Shown piece after piece: positions 1 through 8,600 of a stretch of DNA of 11,921 nt (its first letter is position 1; the number at the start of each line of letters is the position of its first letter). The notes under the pieces were generated by a model that saw only the letters and a program-made list of their open reading frames with translations, searched no databases and was not told the origin of the DNA. The stretch comes from Chloroflexota bacterium (lineage in GTDB: Bacteria; Chloroflexota; UBA6077; CF-72). Location: NCBI GenBank assembly GCA_019247135.1, contig JAFAPL010000516.1, positions 1 through 11,921 of the forward strand, given 5' to 3'. The translations under genes and the position numbers were made by a program.

Positions 1-900
1 GAGGTGGTAGTCGCCATGGTGGCGCGTCTTCTTCGAGCCCTCGAGGCTTGCGATCCCGTCCGCGCGCTTCCGCAGTTCGGCATGCTCCACCGCGATGTTC
101 CGGTGTCTCAAGGCTTCCGTCGCGTGATCGAGCTCGTCCACGATCGCCGTGTGCCACTGCTCGATATCGGACTTGTCGATCGGCTCGGCCGCGAAATCTC
201 CGGTGCCGTGGGACAGGGCAACGTGAAGCTCGCCCGTGGTGCGGGCCAGACGGCGCATGGCGTCGATCGACTCGCTGGGGTCCGCGCCGGCGACCACGTC
301 GTCCAGGCGCCGCAGGGTCGTCGTCCAGGCATCGCCCCGATTTGCCTCGAAGCGCTGGAGCAGTGCGAGTGAGGCCGTGCGACCGTCAGGGCTGGTGTAC
401 TCGAGGCTGCCCACGACCGCGGGTGTTCCGCGAAAGCTCGTGTGCTCGGTCAGGTAGCGGCCGATCTCCACGTCCGGGTTCGGGCCGAACTGCACTCTTC
501 TGAACAACTTCAGAATCAGGGCGTTCCCGAAGCGGACCGAGGTGTTGCTTTGCTCTCCCTGCAGCGCGCTGACCGGCTCCGTCTGGTCGGCGGCAATGTC
601 TTTCAACACGTGTGTCGGACAGAATCGCAGTGAGCCGCCTGCCTGTGTACGTAGCGTCGCCCCGTCGAATTGTTGGAGCAGCGCCCGCGCGACGCTCGCG
701 TCCGGGAACCGGTTGGCCAGGACGTACAGCTCGGGCGTGGCCTGCTCGTACGCCACGTTCACCAGTGCCAGCTCGTCCTCGGGTGTCCACTGGACCCGAT
801 CCACGATCTCGAGGCCGCGGATCGTTCTTGACTTGCCGCCGAACCAGCGCGCCGACCGCAGTTGCTCGATCAGCCCCGGCTGGCTCAGACCAGTGCTCAT
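1..900 (-). CDS. mak: Maltokinase, 3'-truncated at the window edge
   Basis: ATP-dependent maltokinase (Mak/Pep2 family, aminoglycoside-phosphotransferase-like fold) makes maltose-1-phosphate, the donor used by GlgE, in the cytosol. The window holds the first 300 codons; family members usually have about 450-500 residues, so the C-terminal part lies outside. The most diagnostic stretch is around residues 116-150: EQSNTSVRFGNALILKLFRR followed by GPNPDVEIGRYL, the typical maltokinase signature with the nucleotide-site lysine at about K131. The last visible residues, HHGDYHL (294-300), are the start of the catalytic HGDYHLGQ motif, with Asp297. The N-terminus (residues 10-30, IEQLRSARWFGGKSRTIRGL) is also typical. 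The ATG at 898-900 lies 6 bp after the glgE stop, so the two genes form an operon. No clear Shine-Dalgarno is seen, which suggests coupling to glgE translation. It is not fused to trehalose synthase, at least at its N-terminus. Confidence 0.93.
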   Translation of the reverse strand, partial: MSTGLSQPGLIEQLRSARWFGGKSRTIRGLEIVDRVQWTPEDELALVNVAYEQATPELYVLANRFPDASVARALLQQFDGATLRTQAGGSLRFCPTHVLKDIAADQTEPVSALQGEQSNTSVRFGNALILKLFRRVQFGPNPDVEIGRYLTEHTSFRGTPAVVGSLEYTSPDGRTASLALLQRFEANRGDAWTTTLRRLDDVVAGADPSESIDAMRRLARTTGELHVALSHGTGDFAAEPIDKSDIEQWHTAIVDELDHATEALRHRNIAVEHAELRKRADGIASLEGSKKTRHHGDYHL

Positions 901-906
901 AGCGCG

Positions 907-3069
907 TTAGTAGCGAGGGATTTCGACGCGCAGGATGTGGGCTGGCTCCACGTGTGGATCCAGTCGCACCCAGTTGCGGCTGCCGCGCCACGTGAAGCGA
1001 TCATCAGTGAGCAGATCGTGCACCACGTATGGCTGGTCGCCGCCGATGCCCCAGTCTTGCACGGGCACGTCCAGCCAGCCTGCTTGTGGCCAGTACGGGT
1101 CGACATTCACCACACACACGATGATGTTCGAGAGATCAGGAGTGACTTTGCCGTAGACCAGCAACTGGTCATTGTCGCACCAGAAGAATCGCAGGTTGTC
1201 GTACAGGTGCAACGCGGGATTGTCACGACGAATATGGTTTATACGCGTGACGTCAGGAATGATGTTGCCTGGTCTATCCCAGTCCCATACTTTGTGCTGG
1301 TACATTTCAGAGTTGGCGTAAATCTCAGCCGTACCGATGGCGTCACGCGGCCTGTTCTCGCAGAGTTCGAAGCCTGAATAAATCCCGTAGACAGACGACA
1401 AAGTCGCTGCCAAGACCAGACGCATACGAAACGCCGGTCGACCGCCCAGCTGCAAAATCGGAGGTAGAATGTCGGGTGTATTGGCGAAGAAGTTGCCACG
1501 ATAATACTCGCGCGTCTCCGTCTGCGTGAGCTCTGTCAGGTATTCGGTGAGCTCCCACTTCGTGTTACGCCAGGTGAAGTACGTATAACTCTGCGTGAAG
1601 CCGAGCTTCGCGAGAGCGCGCATCATCTTCGGACGTGTAAACGCTTCCGCGAGGAAGATGACGTCGGGATATGACGACTGAAGGTCGCGGATCATCCATT
1701 CCCAGAATGCCAGTGGCTTTGTATGTGGATTATCCACACGGAAGACGCGAACACCGCGTTCGATCCACACCACCAGGACATCGCGCAGCGCTGCCCAAAG
1801 GTTCTTCCAATCGGGAGAACGGAAGTTCAGCGGGTAAATGTCTTCGTACTTCTTTGGCGGATTTTCCGCGTATTTAATCGTTCCGTCGGGGCGGTGATAG
1901 AACCAATCCGGATGCTCTTTGACCCACGGGTGATCGGGCGAGGCGTTGATCGCCAGATCGAGCACCAGCTCAAGGCCATGCTCGCGCGCGACTCGTTGAA
2001 AATGGAGAAAATCGTCTACCGTGCCGAGCTCTGGCGCGATTGCGTCGTGCCCGCCGGCCTCGCTGCCGATCGCATACGGACTGCCAGGGTCCTTCGGCCC
2101 GGCGACAAGCGTGTTGTTGGGTCCTTTGCGATTGGTGTGTCCGATCGGGTGGATCGGCGTCATGTACAGCGTGTCGAAGCCCATCGCTGCAATCGACGGG
2201 ATGCGCCGCTCGGCTTCGCGAAACGTTGCGCTGCGAGTCGGATCGGTCCCTTGTGAGCGAGGAAAGATCTCGTACCACGCTGCGAATCCCGCCTGGACGC
2301 GGTCGACCGTGAGCTCGAGCTCACGCCGGAAGCGCGTGGCATCACTTCGATCGGGCCAGCGATCCATGATGTCCCCGAGGTCTGCCGAGATCGCCAGCTC
2401 GACTGCCTCCCGCTTGCCAGATTCGCCCTGGTCGAGTGCGGCTCGCCATCGATCGACATAGCCCTGCAGTCGGCCGGCATCGTCGGCATCGGCGCGCTCG
2501 GCGGCCTGTTCGACGAGCTTCAAGCCTTCGAGGAGCTCAGAGGCCGGATCCTGCTGGGCGGCGAGCCGTTTCTGGAGATCGGCCCGCCACGAGCCGTACA
2601 CATCGGTAAAGGCCTGGACCGTGTACAGGTAACGCGTGTTGCGGTCGACGCTGAACCGGCCAGACCAGCGGTCGTTGAGCGCTTGCTGCATCGGCGCTTC
2701 GGACCAATCGCGCTGTTCGACGGCGCGATACAGCACTCGGGCTGTCAGCAGCTCGTGGCCTTCCTTGAAGATGTCAGCCTGGACTTCGACACTGTCACCG
2801 ACCACGCGTTTGGCCGGCCAGTGGCCGCCGTCGATCTCGGGCGTGACGTTTTCGATGACGATCGCCGGGTAGGTTTCGAACGGCGGCAGACCGCGGCTCG
2901 AGAGCGCAGGCGCGCGGCCGACGCCGCGGCTCGTCGAGGTGCCAGCGTGCTGCCCATCAGCGCCAATTCGAGTGGACGGCGGCATCTCGGCGGGACTCGT
3001 GCTAGGGTTTCGAGAGCGCGCCCGACCGCCGCTGCCGTCTGGGGGATTGGAATCCTGGATGCCGTCCAT
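907..3069 (-). CDS. glgE: Alpha-1,4-glucan:maltose-1-phosphate maltosyltransferase (GH13_3)
   Basis: GlgE transfers maltosyl units from maltose-1-phosphate to the non-reducing end of alpha-1,4-glucans, in the cytosol. The ORF encodes 720 aa (family about 670-700). Residues 66-115 form the N-terminal beta domain ([20 protein letters not shown]) and residues about 260-600 the GH13 barrel. Visible signatures are AWYEIFPRS (264-272), PPIHPIG-like TPIHPIG (304-310) and [17 protein letters not shown] (400-416). The catalytic set is complete: nucleophile Asp446 in RVDNPHTKP, acid/base Glu475 in FLAEAFT, and Asp533 in NTPD. The C-terminal beta domain ends in [10 protein letters not shown]. The first 65 residues are Ser/Gly/Arg/Pro-rich and unlike the family. 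The ATG at 3069 is the earliest possible start, because an in-frame stop sits at 3076-3078. An ATG at 2985 (692 aa) is closer to the usual length, and neither start has a good ribosome-binding site. It is followed by mak and divergent from glgB. Confidence 0.95.
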   Translation of the reverse strand: MDGIQDSNPPDGSGGRARSRNPSTSPAEMPPSTRIGADGQHAGTSTSRGVGRAPALSSRGLPPFETYPAIVIENVTPEIDGGHWPAKRVVGDSVEVQADIFKEGHELLTARVLYRAVEQRDWSEAPMQQALNDRWSGRFSVDRNTRYLYTVQAFTDVYGSWRADLQKRLAAQQDPASELLEGLKLVEQAAERADADDAGRLQGYVDRWRAALDQGESGKREAVELAISADLGDIMDRWPDRSDATRFRRELELTVDRVQAGFAAWYEIFPRSQGTDPTRSATFREAERRIPSIAAMGFDTLYMTPIHPIGHTNRKGPNNTLVAGPKDPGSPYAIGSEAGGHDAIAPELGTVDDFLHFQRVAREHGLELVLDLAINASPDHPWVKEHPDWFYHRPDGTIKYAENPPKKYEDIYPLNFRSPDWKNLWAALRDVLVVWIERGVRVFRVDNPHTKPLAFWEWMIRDLQSSYPDVIFLAEAFTRPKMMRALAKLGFTQSYTYFTWRNTKWELTEYLTELTQTETREYYRGNFFANTPDILPPILQLGGRPAFRMRLVLAATLSSVYGIYSGFELCENRPRDAIGTAEIYANSEMYQHKVWDWDRPGNIIPDVTRINHIRRDNPALHLYDNLRFFWCDNDQLLVYGKVTPDLSNIIVCVVNVDPYWPQAGWLDVPVQDWGIGGDQPYVVHDLLTDDRFTWRGSRNWVRLDPHVEPAHILRVEIPRY

Positions 3070-3118
3070 TGGGGCTCACCCCGGGCGCGGCACGGAGCGT
3101 GCCAGCAAACCTCCAGTT

Positions 3119-3123
3119 GAGGA
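3119..3123 (+). promoter_or_regulatory. Shine-Dalgarno that fixes the glgB start
   Basis: GAGGA sits 5 nt upstream of the ATG at 3129. The reading frame is open from 3069, but this ribosome-binding site and the unremarkable 20-residue leader before it favour 3129 as the true start. Confidence 0.7.
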
Positions 3124-3128
3124 TACCA

Positions 3129-5060
3129 ATGTCGCAGGCCACCATTTCGAGGACGGGTTCTTCGCCGAGCCTGCTCACTGATTACGACCTGTTCCTCTTC
3201 AATGAAGGAACACACGTCCGGGTCTATCAGAAGCTCGGTGCTCACGCCGTCGAACGCAACGGCGTCAGGGGTGTGGAGTTCGCCGTCTGGGCACCCAGTG
3301 CCGAAGGCGTCAGTGTCATTGGCGACTTCAACAAATGGGATTGGCAGGCTACGCCGCTGCAGCCGCGGGCGTCATCCGGGATCTGGGAAGGCTTCGTTCC
3401 CAGGATCGGGCCGGGTGCGCTCTACAAGTACAGCATCAAACCCCGGTTCTCCTGGCAACGCATCGAAAAAGCCGACCCGTACGGTTTCGCTGCCGAGCTG
3501 CGACCCAACACCGGCTCAGTCGTATGGGACCTGTCGCAGTATGAATGGCACGACGACGAGTGGCTGCGGCAACGGCGCGAACGACAGTCCCTCGACGGGC
3601 CAATCAGCATCTACGAAGTCCATCTCGGGTCGTGGAAACGCGTTCCTGAGACCAATGGCTTTCTGACCTACAAGGAACTCGCCCGTCAACTGGCGGAGTA
3701 CTGCCAATCAATCGGTTATACGCACATCGAGCTGTTGCCGATCAGCGAGCACCCGTTCGACCCATCCTGGGGCTATCAGACCGTCGGCTACTACGCGCCG
3801 ACAAGTCGCTTCGGGAACCCGGACGACTTCAAGGCATTCGTCGACATCCTGCATCAGGCGGGCATCGGCGTGATCCTCGACTGGGTGCCGGCGCACTTCC
3901 CGAACGATCCGCACGGTCTCGCCAGTTTCGACGGCACCGCTCTCTACGAGCACGCCGATCCGCGCCAGGGAGAGCACCCGGACTGGGGCACCAAGATCTT
4001 CAACTACGGCCGCAACGAGGTGCGCAGCTTTCTCCTTTCGAACGCCGTTTTCTGGGTTGACGAGTATCACGTAGACGGACTGCGGGTCGACGCGGTCGCG
4101 TCGATGCTGTACCTGGACTACTCGCGCGAGGCCGGCCAGTGGGTGCCGAACCGGTACGGTGGACGTGAAAACCTGGACGCCATCAGCTTCCTCCAGCGCA
4201 TGAACGAGGTCGTGCATACCGAACGACCAGGCGTGCTGACGGTCGCTGAGGAGTCAACCGCGTGGGAGAAGGTGTCGCGACCTCCATACATGGGCGGGCT
4301 CGGTTTCAGCCTCAAGTGGAACATGGGCTGGATGCACGACACGCTCGCCTACATTGCGCAGGATCCGGTGCATCGTCGCTGGCACCACAACGAGATGACG
4401 TTCAGCCTGCTGTATGCGTTCCACGAGAACTTCGTGCTGCCCTTCTCGCATGACGAAGTGGTGCATGGGAAAGGCAGCTTGCTGAACAAGGTGCCCGGCG
4501 ATGCGTGGCAGAAGTTCGCGACGCTGCGGCTGCTGTACGCGTACATGTTTTCGCATCCCGGCAAGAAGCTGCTGTTCATGGGACTCGACTTCGGCATGGG
4601 CGACGAGTGGACTGAGGCCAAGAGCCTCGACTGGCACCTGCTGCAATACCCCTTCCAGAGTGGCGTGCAGCGATGCCTGGCAGACATCCACCGTGTGTAT
4701 CGTGCCGAGCGGTCGCTCTACGAAGTCGACTTCGAATGGCAGGGCTTCGAGTGGCTGGAGTCGCACGACAACGAGAACAGTGTCTTCGCGTATCTGCGTA
4801 AGGCACGCGACCAGCGGGATGTACTGGCAGTCGTGTGCAACTTCACGCCGGTGCCCAGATACGAGTATCGCGTAGGCGTGCCGGTTGGCGGGCCGTGGCA
4901 CGAAGTGATGAACACGGATTCGTCGCTCTATTCAGGCAGCAATGTGGGCAATGAGGGCCAGGTGTGGGCGCTGGACGAGCCGTGGGCGGGGCGACCACAT
5001 AGTCTGTGTCTGACGGTGCCGCCCCTGGGTGCGATCTATCTGAAGCCAAGACACGCGTAA
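3129..5060 (+). CDS. glgB: 1,4-alpha-glucan branching enzyme (CBM48 + GH13_9)
   Basis: GlgB cuts alpha-1,4 chains and re-attaches them by alpha-1,6 bonds, giving branched glucan; here it would branch the linear product of GlgE. The protein has 643 aa, the usual size for a GlgB with one N-terminal CBM48 module. CBM48 spans about residues 30-130 ([23 protein letters not shown]). The GH13 barrel follows with [10 protein letters not shown] (162-171), [29 protein letters not shown] split over 201-229, and [10 protein letters not shown] (251-260). The catalytic residues are nucleophile Asp321 in [15 protein letters not shown], acid/base Glu374 in VAEEST, and Asp442 in [12 protein letters not shown]. 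The C-terminal all-beta domain covers about 540-643. The start at ATG 3129 is chosen by its Shine-Dalgarno. The gene is divergent from glgE with a 59-bp gap if glgE starts at 3069, and it converges on the peroxiredoxin gene with a 24-bp gap that holds no obvious terminator. Confidence 0.97.
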   Translation: MSQATISRTGSSPSLLTDYDLFLFNEGTHVRVYQKLGAHAVERNGVRGVEFAVWAPSAEGVSVIGDFNKWDWQATPLQPRASSGIWEGFVPRIGPGALYKYSIKPRFSWQRIEKADPYGFAAELRPNTGSVVWDLSQYEWHDDEWLRQRRERQSLDGPISIYEVHLGSWKRVPETNGFLTYKELARQLAEYCQSIGYTHIELLPISEHPFDPSWGYQTVGYYAPTSRFGNPDDFKAFVDILHQAGIGVILDWVPAHFPNDPHGLASFDGTALYEHADPRQGEHPDWGTKIFNYGRNEVRSFLLSNAVFWVDEYHVDGLRVDAVASMLYLDYSREAGQWVPNRYGGRENLDAISFLQRMNEVVHTERPGVLTVAEESTAWEKVSRPPYMGGLGFSLKWNMGWMHDTLAYIAQDPVHRRWHHNEMTFSLLYAFHENFVLPFSHDEVVHGKGSLLNKVPGDAWQKFATLRLLYAYMFSHPGKKLLFMGLDFGMGDEWTEAKSLDWHLLQYPFQSGVQRCLADIHRVYRAERSLYEVDFEWQGFEWLESHDNENSVFAYLRKARDQRDVLAVVCNFTPVPRYEYRVGVPVGGPWHEVMNTDSSLYSGSNVGNEGQVWALDEPWAGRPHSLCLTVPPLGAIYLKPRHA

Positions 5061-5084
5061 GCGCCCTGGGGAACTGCCGAGCCG

Positions 5085-5591
5085 CTACGCGCCCCTTGCC
5101 TGAGCCGTCGCGGCGAGCACCTCGTCGATATCCGGTGACTGCAACGAGTCGTCGGTCATCCACGCATACCTGACGATGCCGTCGCGATCGAGCACGAACA
5201 CGGCGCGCTTGCTGATCCCGTAGAACCCTTCCCGGTGTCGGTTCTCGGGCGTGTACATGACGCCATAGTCGCGCACGACCTCGCGATTGAGGTCACTCAG
5301 CAACGGGAACGGCAGTTGGAGACTCTCGGCATAGGCTGTGTGGCAGCGATTGCTCTCGACGCACATACCAAGCACCTGTGCATCGAGCTCGACGAAGTGA
5401 TCGTGGTTCTCACGGAACCCGGTCAGTTCGCTCGTTCAAACCCGGCCGAAGTCGAAGACGTACCACAGCAGAACGACAGGGCCGCGTGCCAGCGCCTCGT
5501 CCAGTGAGACGTGCTCGCCAGTGGAGGCAGGCAAGCTGAACCGCGGCGCGGCATCGCCAACTGCAAGCGGCGGCGTGCGCTGGTCTAACAC
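5085..5591 (-). CDS. AhpC/TSA-type peroxiredoxin, probable selenoprotein (in-frame TGA as Sec52)
   Basis: A thiol (here selenol) peroxidase that would reduce H2O2 and organic hydroperoxides in the cytosol. One frame reads from the GTG at 5591 to TAG at 5085, broken only by TGA at 5436-5438. Before it comes a normal Prx N-terminus (LAVGDAAPRFSLPASTGEHV, residues 9-28, then VVLLWYVFDFGRV, 39-51). After it comes TSELTGFREN (53-62), VLGMCVESN (73-81), LPFPLLSDLN and GISKRAVFVLD, which carries the conserved active-site Arg. The frame and homology are continuous, and the TGA falls exactly at the peroxidatic Cys site (family pattern F-T-x-x-C-T-x-E). A SECIS-like hairpin starts 10 nt after it. Total length is 168 aa, normal for a Bcp/AhpE-like Prx. 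Cys77 and Cys83 could resolve the selenenic acid. The start is uncertain: GTG 5591 puts Sec at position 52, as expected, while GTG 5612 or TTG 5666 would extend it. No ribosome-binding site is clear. The alternative is a nonsense mutation or sequencing error. A standard gene caller would report only the C-terminal piece from 5375. Confidence 0.82.
5398..5425 (-). promoter_or_regulatory. Bacterial SECIS-like hairpin after the in-frame UGA
   Basis: Read on the minus strand, the 5' arm UGACCGGGUUC (5425-5415) pairs with the 3' arm GAACCACGAUCA (5409-5398) around the loop CGUGA (5414-5410). This gives 10 base pairs with one C-A mismatch (C5422/A5401) and one bulged A (A5404). The apical five pairs, GGUUC/GAACC, are perfect. 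The UGA ends at 5436, so the stem begins 10 nt later and the loop 21 nt later. Known bacterial SECIS elements lie inside the coding region just after the UGA, with a small apical loop that has a G in its first two positions; here G is at loop position 2. Such an element recruits SelB with Sec-tRNA. The fold was worked out by hand. Confidence 0.72.
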
Positions 5592-5610
5592 GCGAGCGAG
5601 CGTACCGCGC

Positions 5611-5636
5611 ACCTGGTGATTTGCCCAGGTCCAGGT
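5611..5636. promoter_or_regulatory. Inverted repeat in the divergent prx/kinase start region
   Basis: ACCTGG (5611-5616), an 8-nt spacer, then CCAGGT (5625-5630), with CCAGGT repeated directly at 5631-5636. It lies between the probable peroxiredoxin start (5591) and the kinase start (5666), where a divergent promoter and operator would be expected. No convincing -35/-10 pair could be assigned. If the peroxiredoxin starts at TTG 5666, this is coding sequence. Confidence 0.3.
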
Positions 5637-5646
5637 CGGATGGGAT

Positions 5647-5651
5647 GGAGG
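5647..5651 (+). promoter_or_regulatory. Probable Shine-Dalgarno of the sensor kinase gene
   Basis: GGAGG lies 14 nt before the ATG at 5666, a longer spacing than usual. It is the only good ribosome-binding sequence near the possible starts at 5645, 5666 and 5687, and it was used to choose 5666. A start at 5687 would still leave the PAS domain whole. Confidence 0.45.
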
Positions 5652-5665
5652 TATATTGGCCGCCA

Positions 5666-8600
5666 ATGACCGCAGGCACTGCAGGCATGGAAAACGTGCC
5701 CGCGGAGGACTCGAGTTACCGCGCGATTTTCGAGGCCAGCAGCGATGGCCTGGTCATCAACGATGCCGAGACGGGCGTGGTGCTGGCGGCGAATCCGGCC
5801 TTCTGCCAGATGCACGGCTACGCCAGCATGGCTGGCCTGCACCCACGGACGTTCATCCACCCCAGCAGTCATCATCTGTTCCAGGAGTACGTTCGAACCG
5901 TTCGCAGTGGTGGCGAATTTCGGGCTCGGGCACAGGACGTGCGCCGTGATGGATCCGTTTTCGACGTAGAAGTACTCGGTCGAGCATTCGACTATCAGGG
6001 CCAGCCAGCGCTGCTCGGGGTCGTCCGCGACGTAACCGAGCACGTCCGCGCCTTCCAGAAACTCGAAGAGCTGGTAGGTGTACGAACTCGCGAGATCGAA
6101 CGGCGGCGCGACGTTGCCGAGGCGCTGAGTCAGCTACTCACTGTCGTCAACTCCGGGCGGACCCTGGACGAGATGCTGAGTGCGATCGTTGGTCACGCAG
6201 GTCGGTTGCTCGGCAGCGACGCCAGCGCGATCTATTTGCCGGAGACGAATGGCGACGCAACAGTCTTGCGTGCGTGCGCGAGCTCTGGATTGGACGCAAC
6301 CTACGTCAGCTTCAAGATTCCCGTCGGCGTGTCGGCGACCGGGCGAGCGTTCGAGCAGCGTCGCGCTGTCGCCATTCATGACGTCGGCGCGGCCTACCCG
6401 GACCATCCGGATGCGGGCGCGTACGCGGCGGGCTACTCGGCTTTGCTTGCGATTCCGCTCGCGGTCAAGGCCGAGGTGTATGGCGCCCTGACGCTGTACT
6501 TCCGCGGCGCGCGGCAATTTCACGAGGACCAGGTGGAGCTGGCGACCGCGTTCGCGGATCAGGCGGCGCTGGCAATCGAGAACGCACGCCTGCACGCGTC
6601 ATCGGAGCAGCGGCGCCAGGAGCTGGAAGCCCTGTACCACGCCGATGAGCGACTGTACCAATCACTTCGACTGGACGACGTATTGCAAGCGTTGGTCGAC
6701 GAGGCGGCACGATTACTGGACGCTGACAAAACTTCCGTCCTGGTATGGGACGACGAGCGCCGTCAGCGGCTTGCCGTGCGGGCCGCGCATGGTTTTGCAC
6801 CGGAGCAGCTGACACCGATGTCATTTGGTCCTGGTGAAGGCATCAGCGGCCAGGTAGCAGCTCTGGGAGAGCCGATCGTGGTGCAAGACGTCCGCAACGA
6901 TCCACGCGTGCCCGAGCGAGTCAACCAGGTCATCAATAGAGACGACACGATCCGTTCCCTCGTCTCGATGCCGATCAAACTGGAGAACGAGGTATTCGGA
7001 GTTTTCAACGTCAACTCCAGGCGTTATCGCGGGTTCGGCGACGACGAACAACGACTGCTTCTGGCGCTTGCGCAGCGCGCCGCGATCGCTATCCGGAATG
7101 CCCGATTGCACGAAGAATCGGAGGAGCGGCGACAAGACCTGGAGGTGCTGTATCACGCGGACCAGGCGCTGCACCGCTCGCTGCGGCTGGAGGAAGTGCT
7201 GGACGCCTTGATCGAGCTACCAGTGGCGATCGGCCAGGCCGAGATGGTCTCGCTGCTGCTCTGGGATGAGGAGCAGGCGCGGTTTGTGGTTGGTGGCGTC
7301 CGCGGATTGAGTCAGGAGATCTTGCAGGAAAGCTTCACGCTCTCAGAGACACGCATTGCGCGGCACAGGACCAGTGACATAGTCGAAGTGGAAGACGTCG
7401 CCACCGACCCACGCATCAGCGACCGGCTGCGCGCGACGGTGACGCGCGAGGGTGTGCGCGCGTGGATCAGCAGTCCACTCCGTATCGCCGGCCACCTGTT
7501 TGGCAGTTTCTCGTTCGGCTATGGCCACGTCCACCACTTCACCCAGCGCGAGAAACGCCTCCTGGTAGCTCTCGCCCAGCGCGCGGCGCTCGCCATTCAA
7601 AACGCGCGTTTGCACGAGCAGTCGGAGTCGCGACGGCACGAGCTCGCCGCGCTGTACGAAGCCGACGAAATGATGCACAGGTCACTCCGGCTCCACGATG
7701 TTCTCAACGCGCTGGTCGACGCGGCGATAGGCTTGCTGCGAGCAGACGCTGCGGGCGTGTGGGGCGTGGACTCCCGCAGTGGCGGAGTGGTTCCGCTGGC
7801 AGCCCGCGGCTTGAGCAGCGAGTACCTGGCAGCAACGGTCACTCTGAATGACGATGCGGACGTGTTGGCGTTCTGGTGGTCGTTGGGGCGATTCGCGGTG
7901 GACGACCTTTCGACCGACCCGCGTGTTCCGCCGTCTCAGCGTGAGCTGCTGGAACGTGAAGGTTACCGCTCATTACTGACGACTCAAATCCATGTTGGTC
8001 AGGAGGCGTTCGGGAGCTTCACGGTCGGTCGTCGCACTCCGCACACCTTCACTGAACAGGAGCAGCGACTGCTGAACGCCCTCGCGCAGCGCGCCGGACT
8101 CGCCATCCAGAATGCTCGCCTGTACGAGCAAGCCCAGCAGGCGGCCACCCTCGAGGAGCGCCAGCGGCTCGCGCGCGAGCTCCACGATGCTGTGACGCAG
8201 ACCCTGTTTTCAGCCGCGTTGATCGCCGAGGTGCTGCCAGAGCTGTGGGACCTGGATGCGGAGGAAGGACGACAGCGTTTGGCTGAGCTGCGCCGCCTGA
8301 CGCGGGGCGCGCTCGCGGAGATGCGCACGTTGCTGCTCGAGCTCCGTCCGGGGGCGCTCGCGGAGCTCGCGTTGAGCGACCTGCTCCGGCAGCTCGCGGA
8401 GGCGATCGCCGGTCGAGCGCGGTTGGAGGTCCGCGCTTCAGTTCATGGGCAACCTCGCGGCGTCCCATCAGAAGTCCATATCGTGCTGTACCGCCTTGCG
8501 CAAGAGGCGCTCAACAATGCCGTCAAGCACGCGCAGGCGCACAACGTGGACCTGGAATTGTCGTACCTGGAGGATGGTGTTGCCTTGCGCGTATCCGATG

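Noticed and set aside
386..991. 201-aa minus-strand open frame across the mak start
   Set aside because: Arg/Gly/Pro-rich shadow frame of mak and the end of glgE. It has no recognisable domain, and mak is clearly real.
1723..2256. 177-aa plus-strand open frame inside glgE
   Set aside because: Antisense shadow of the GlgE catalytic barrel, with no domain and no plausible ribosome-binding site.
4254..4901. 215-aa minus-strand open frame inside glgB
   Set aside because: Antisense shadow of a well-conserved GlgB coding region; such frames are common in GC-rich genes, and it shows no family features.
5085..5435. A truncated peroxiredoxin pseudogene, or two separate small genes
   Set aside because: Both parts are in the same frame with no frameshift or other stop. 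The only interruption is TGA at the catalytic-residue codon, followed by a SECIS-like hairpin. Recoding explains this better than decay, although a nonsense mutation is not excluded.
5410..5688. 92-aa minus-strand open frame overlapping the peroxiredoxin
   Set aside because: It lies in a different frame from the Prx domain, has no recognisable features and overlaps the kinase start.
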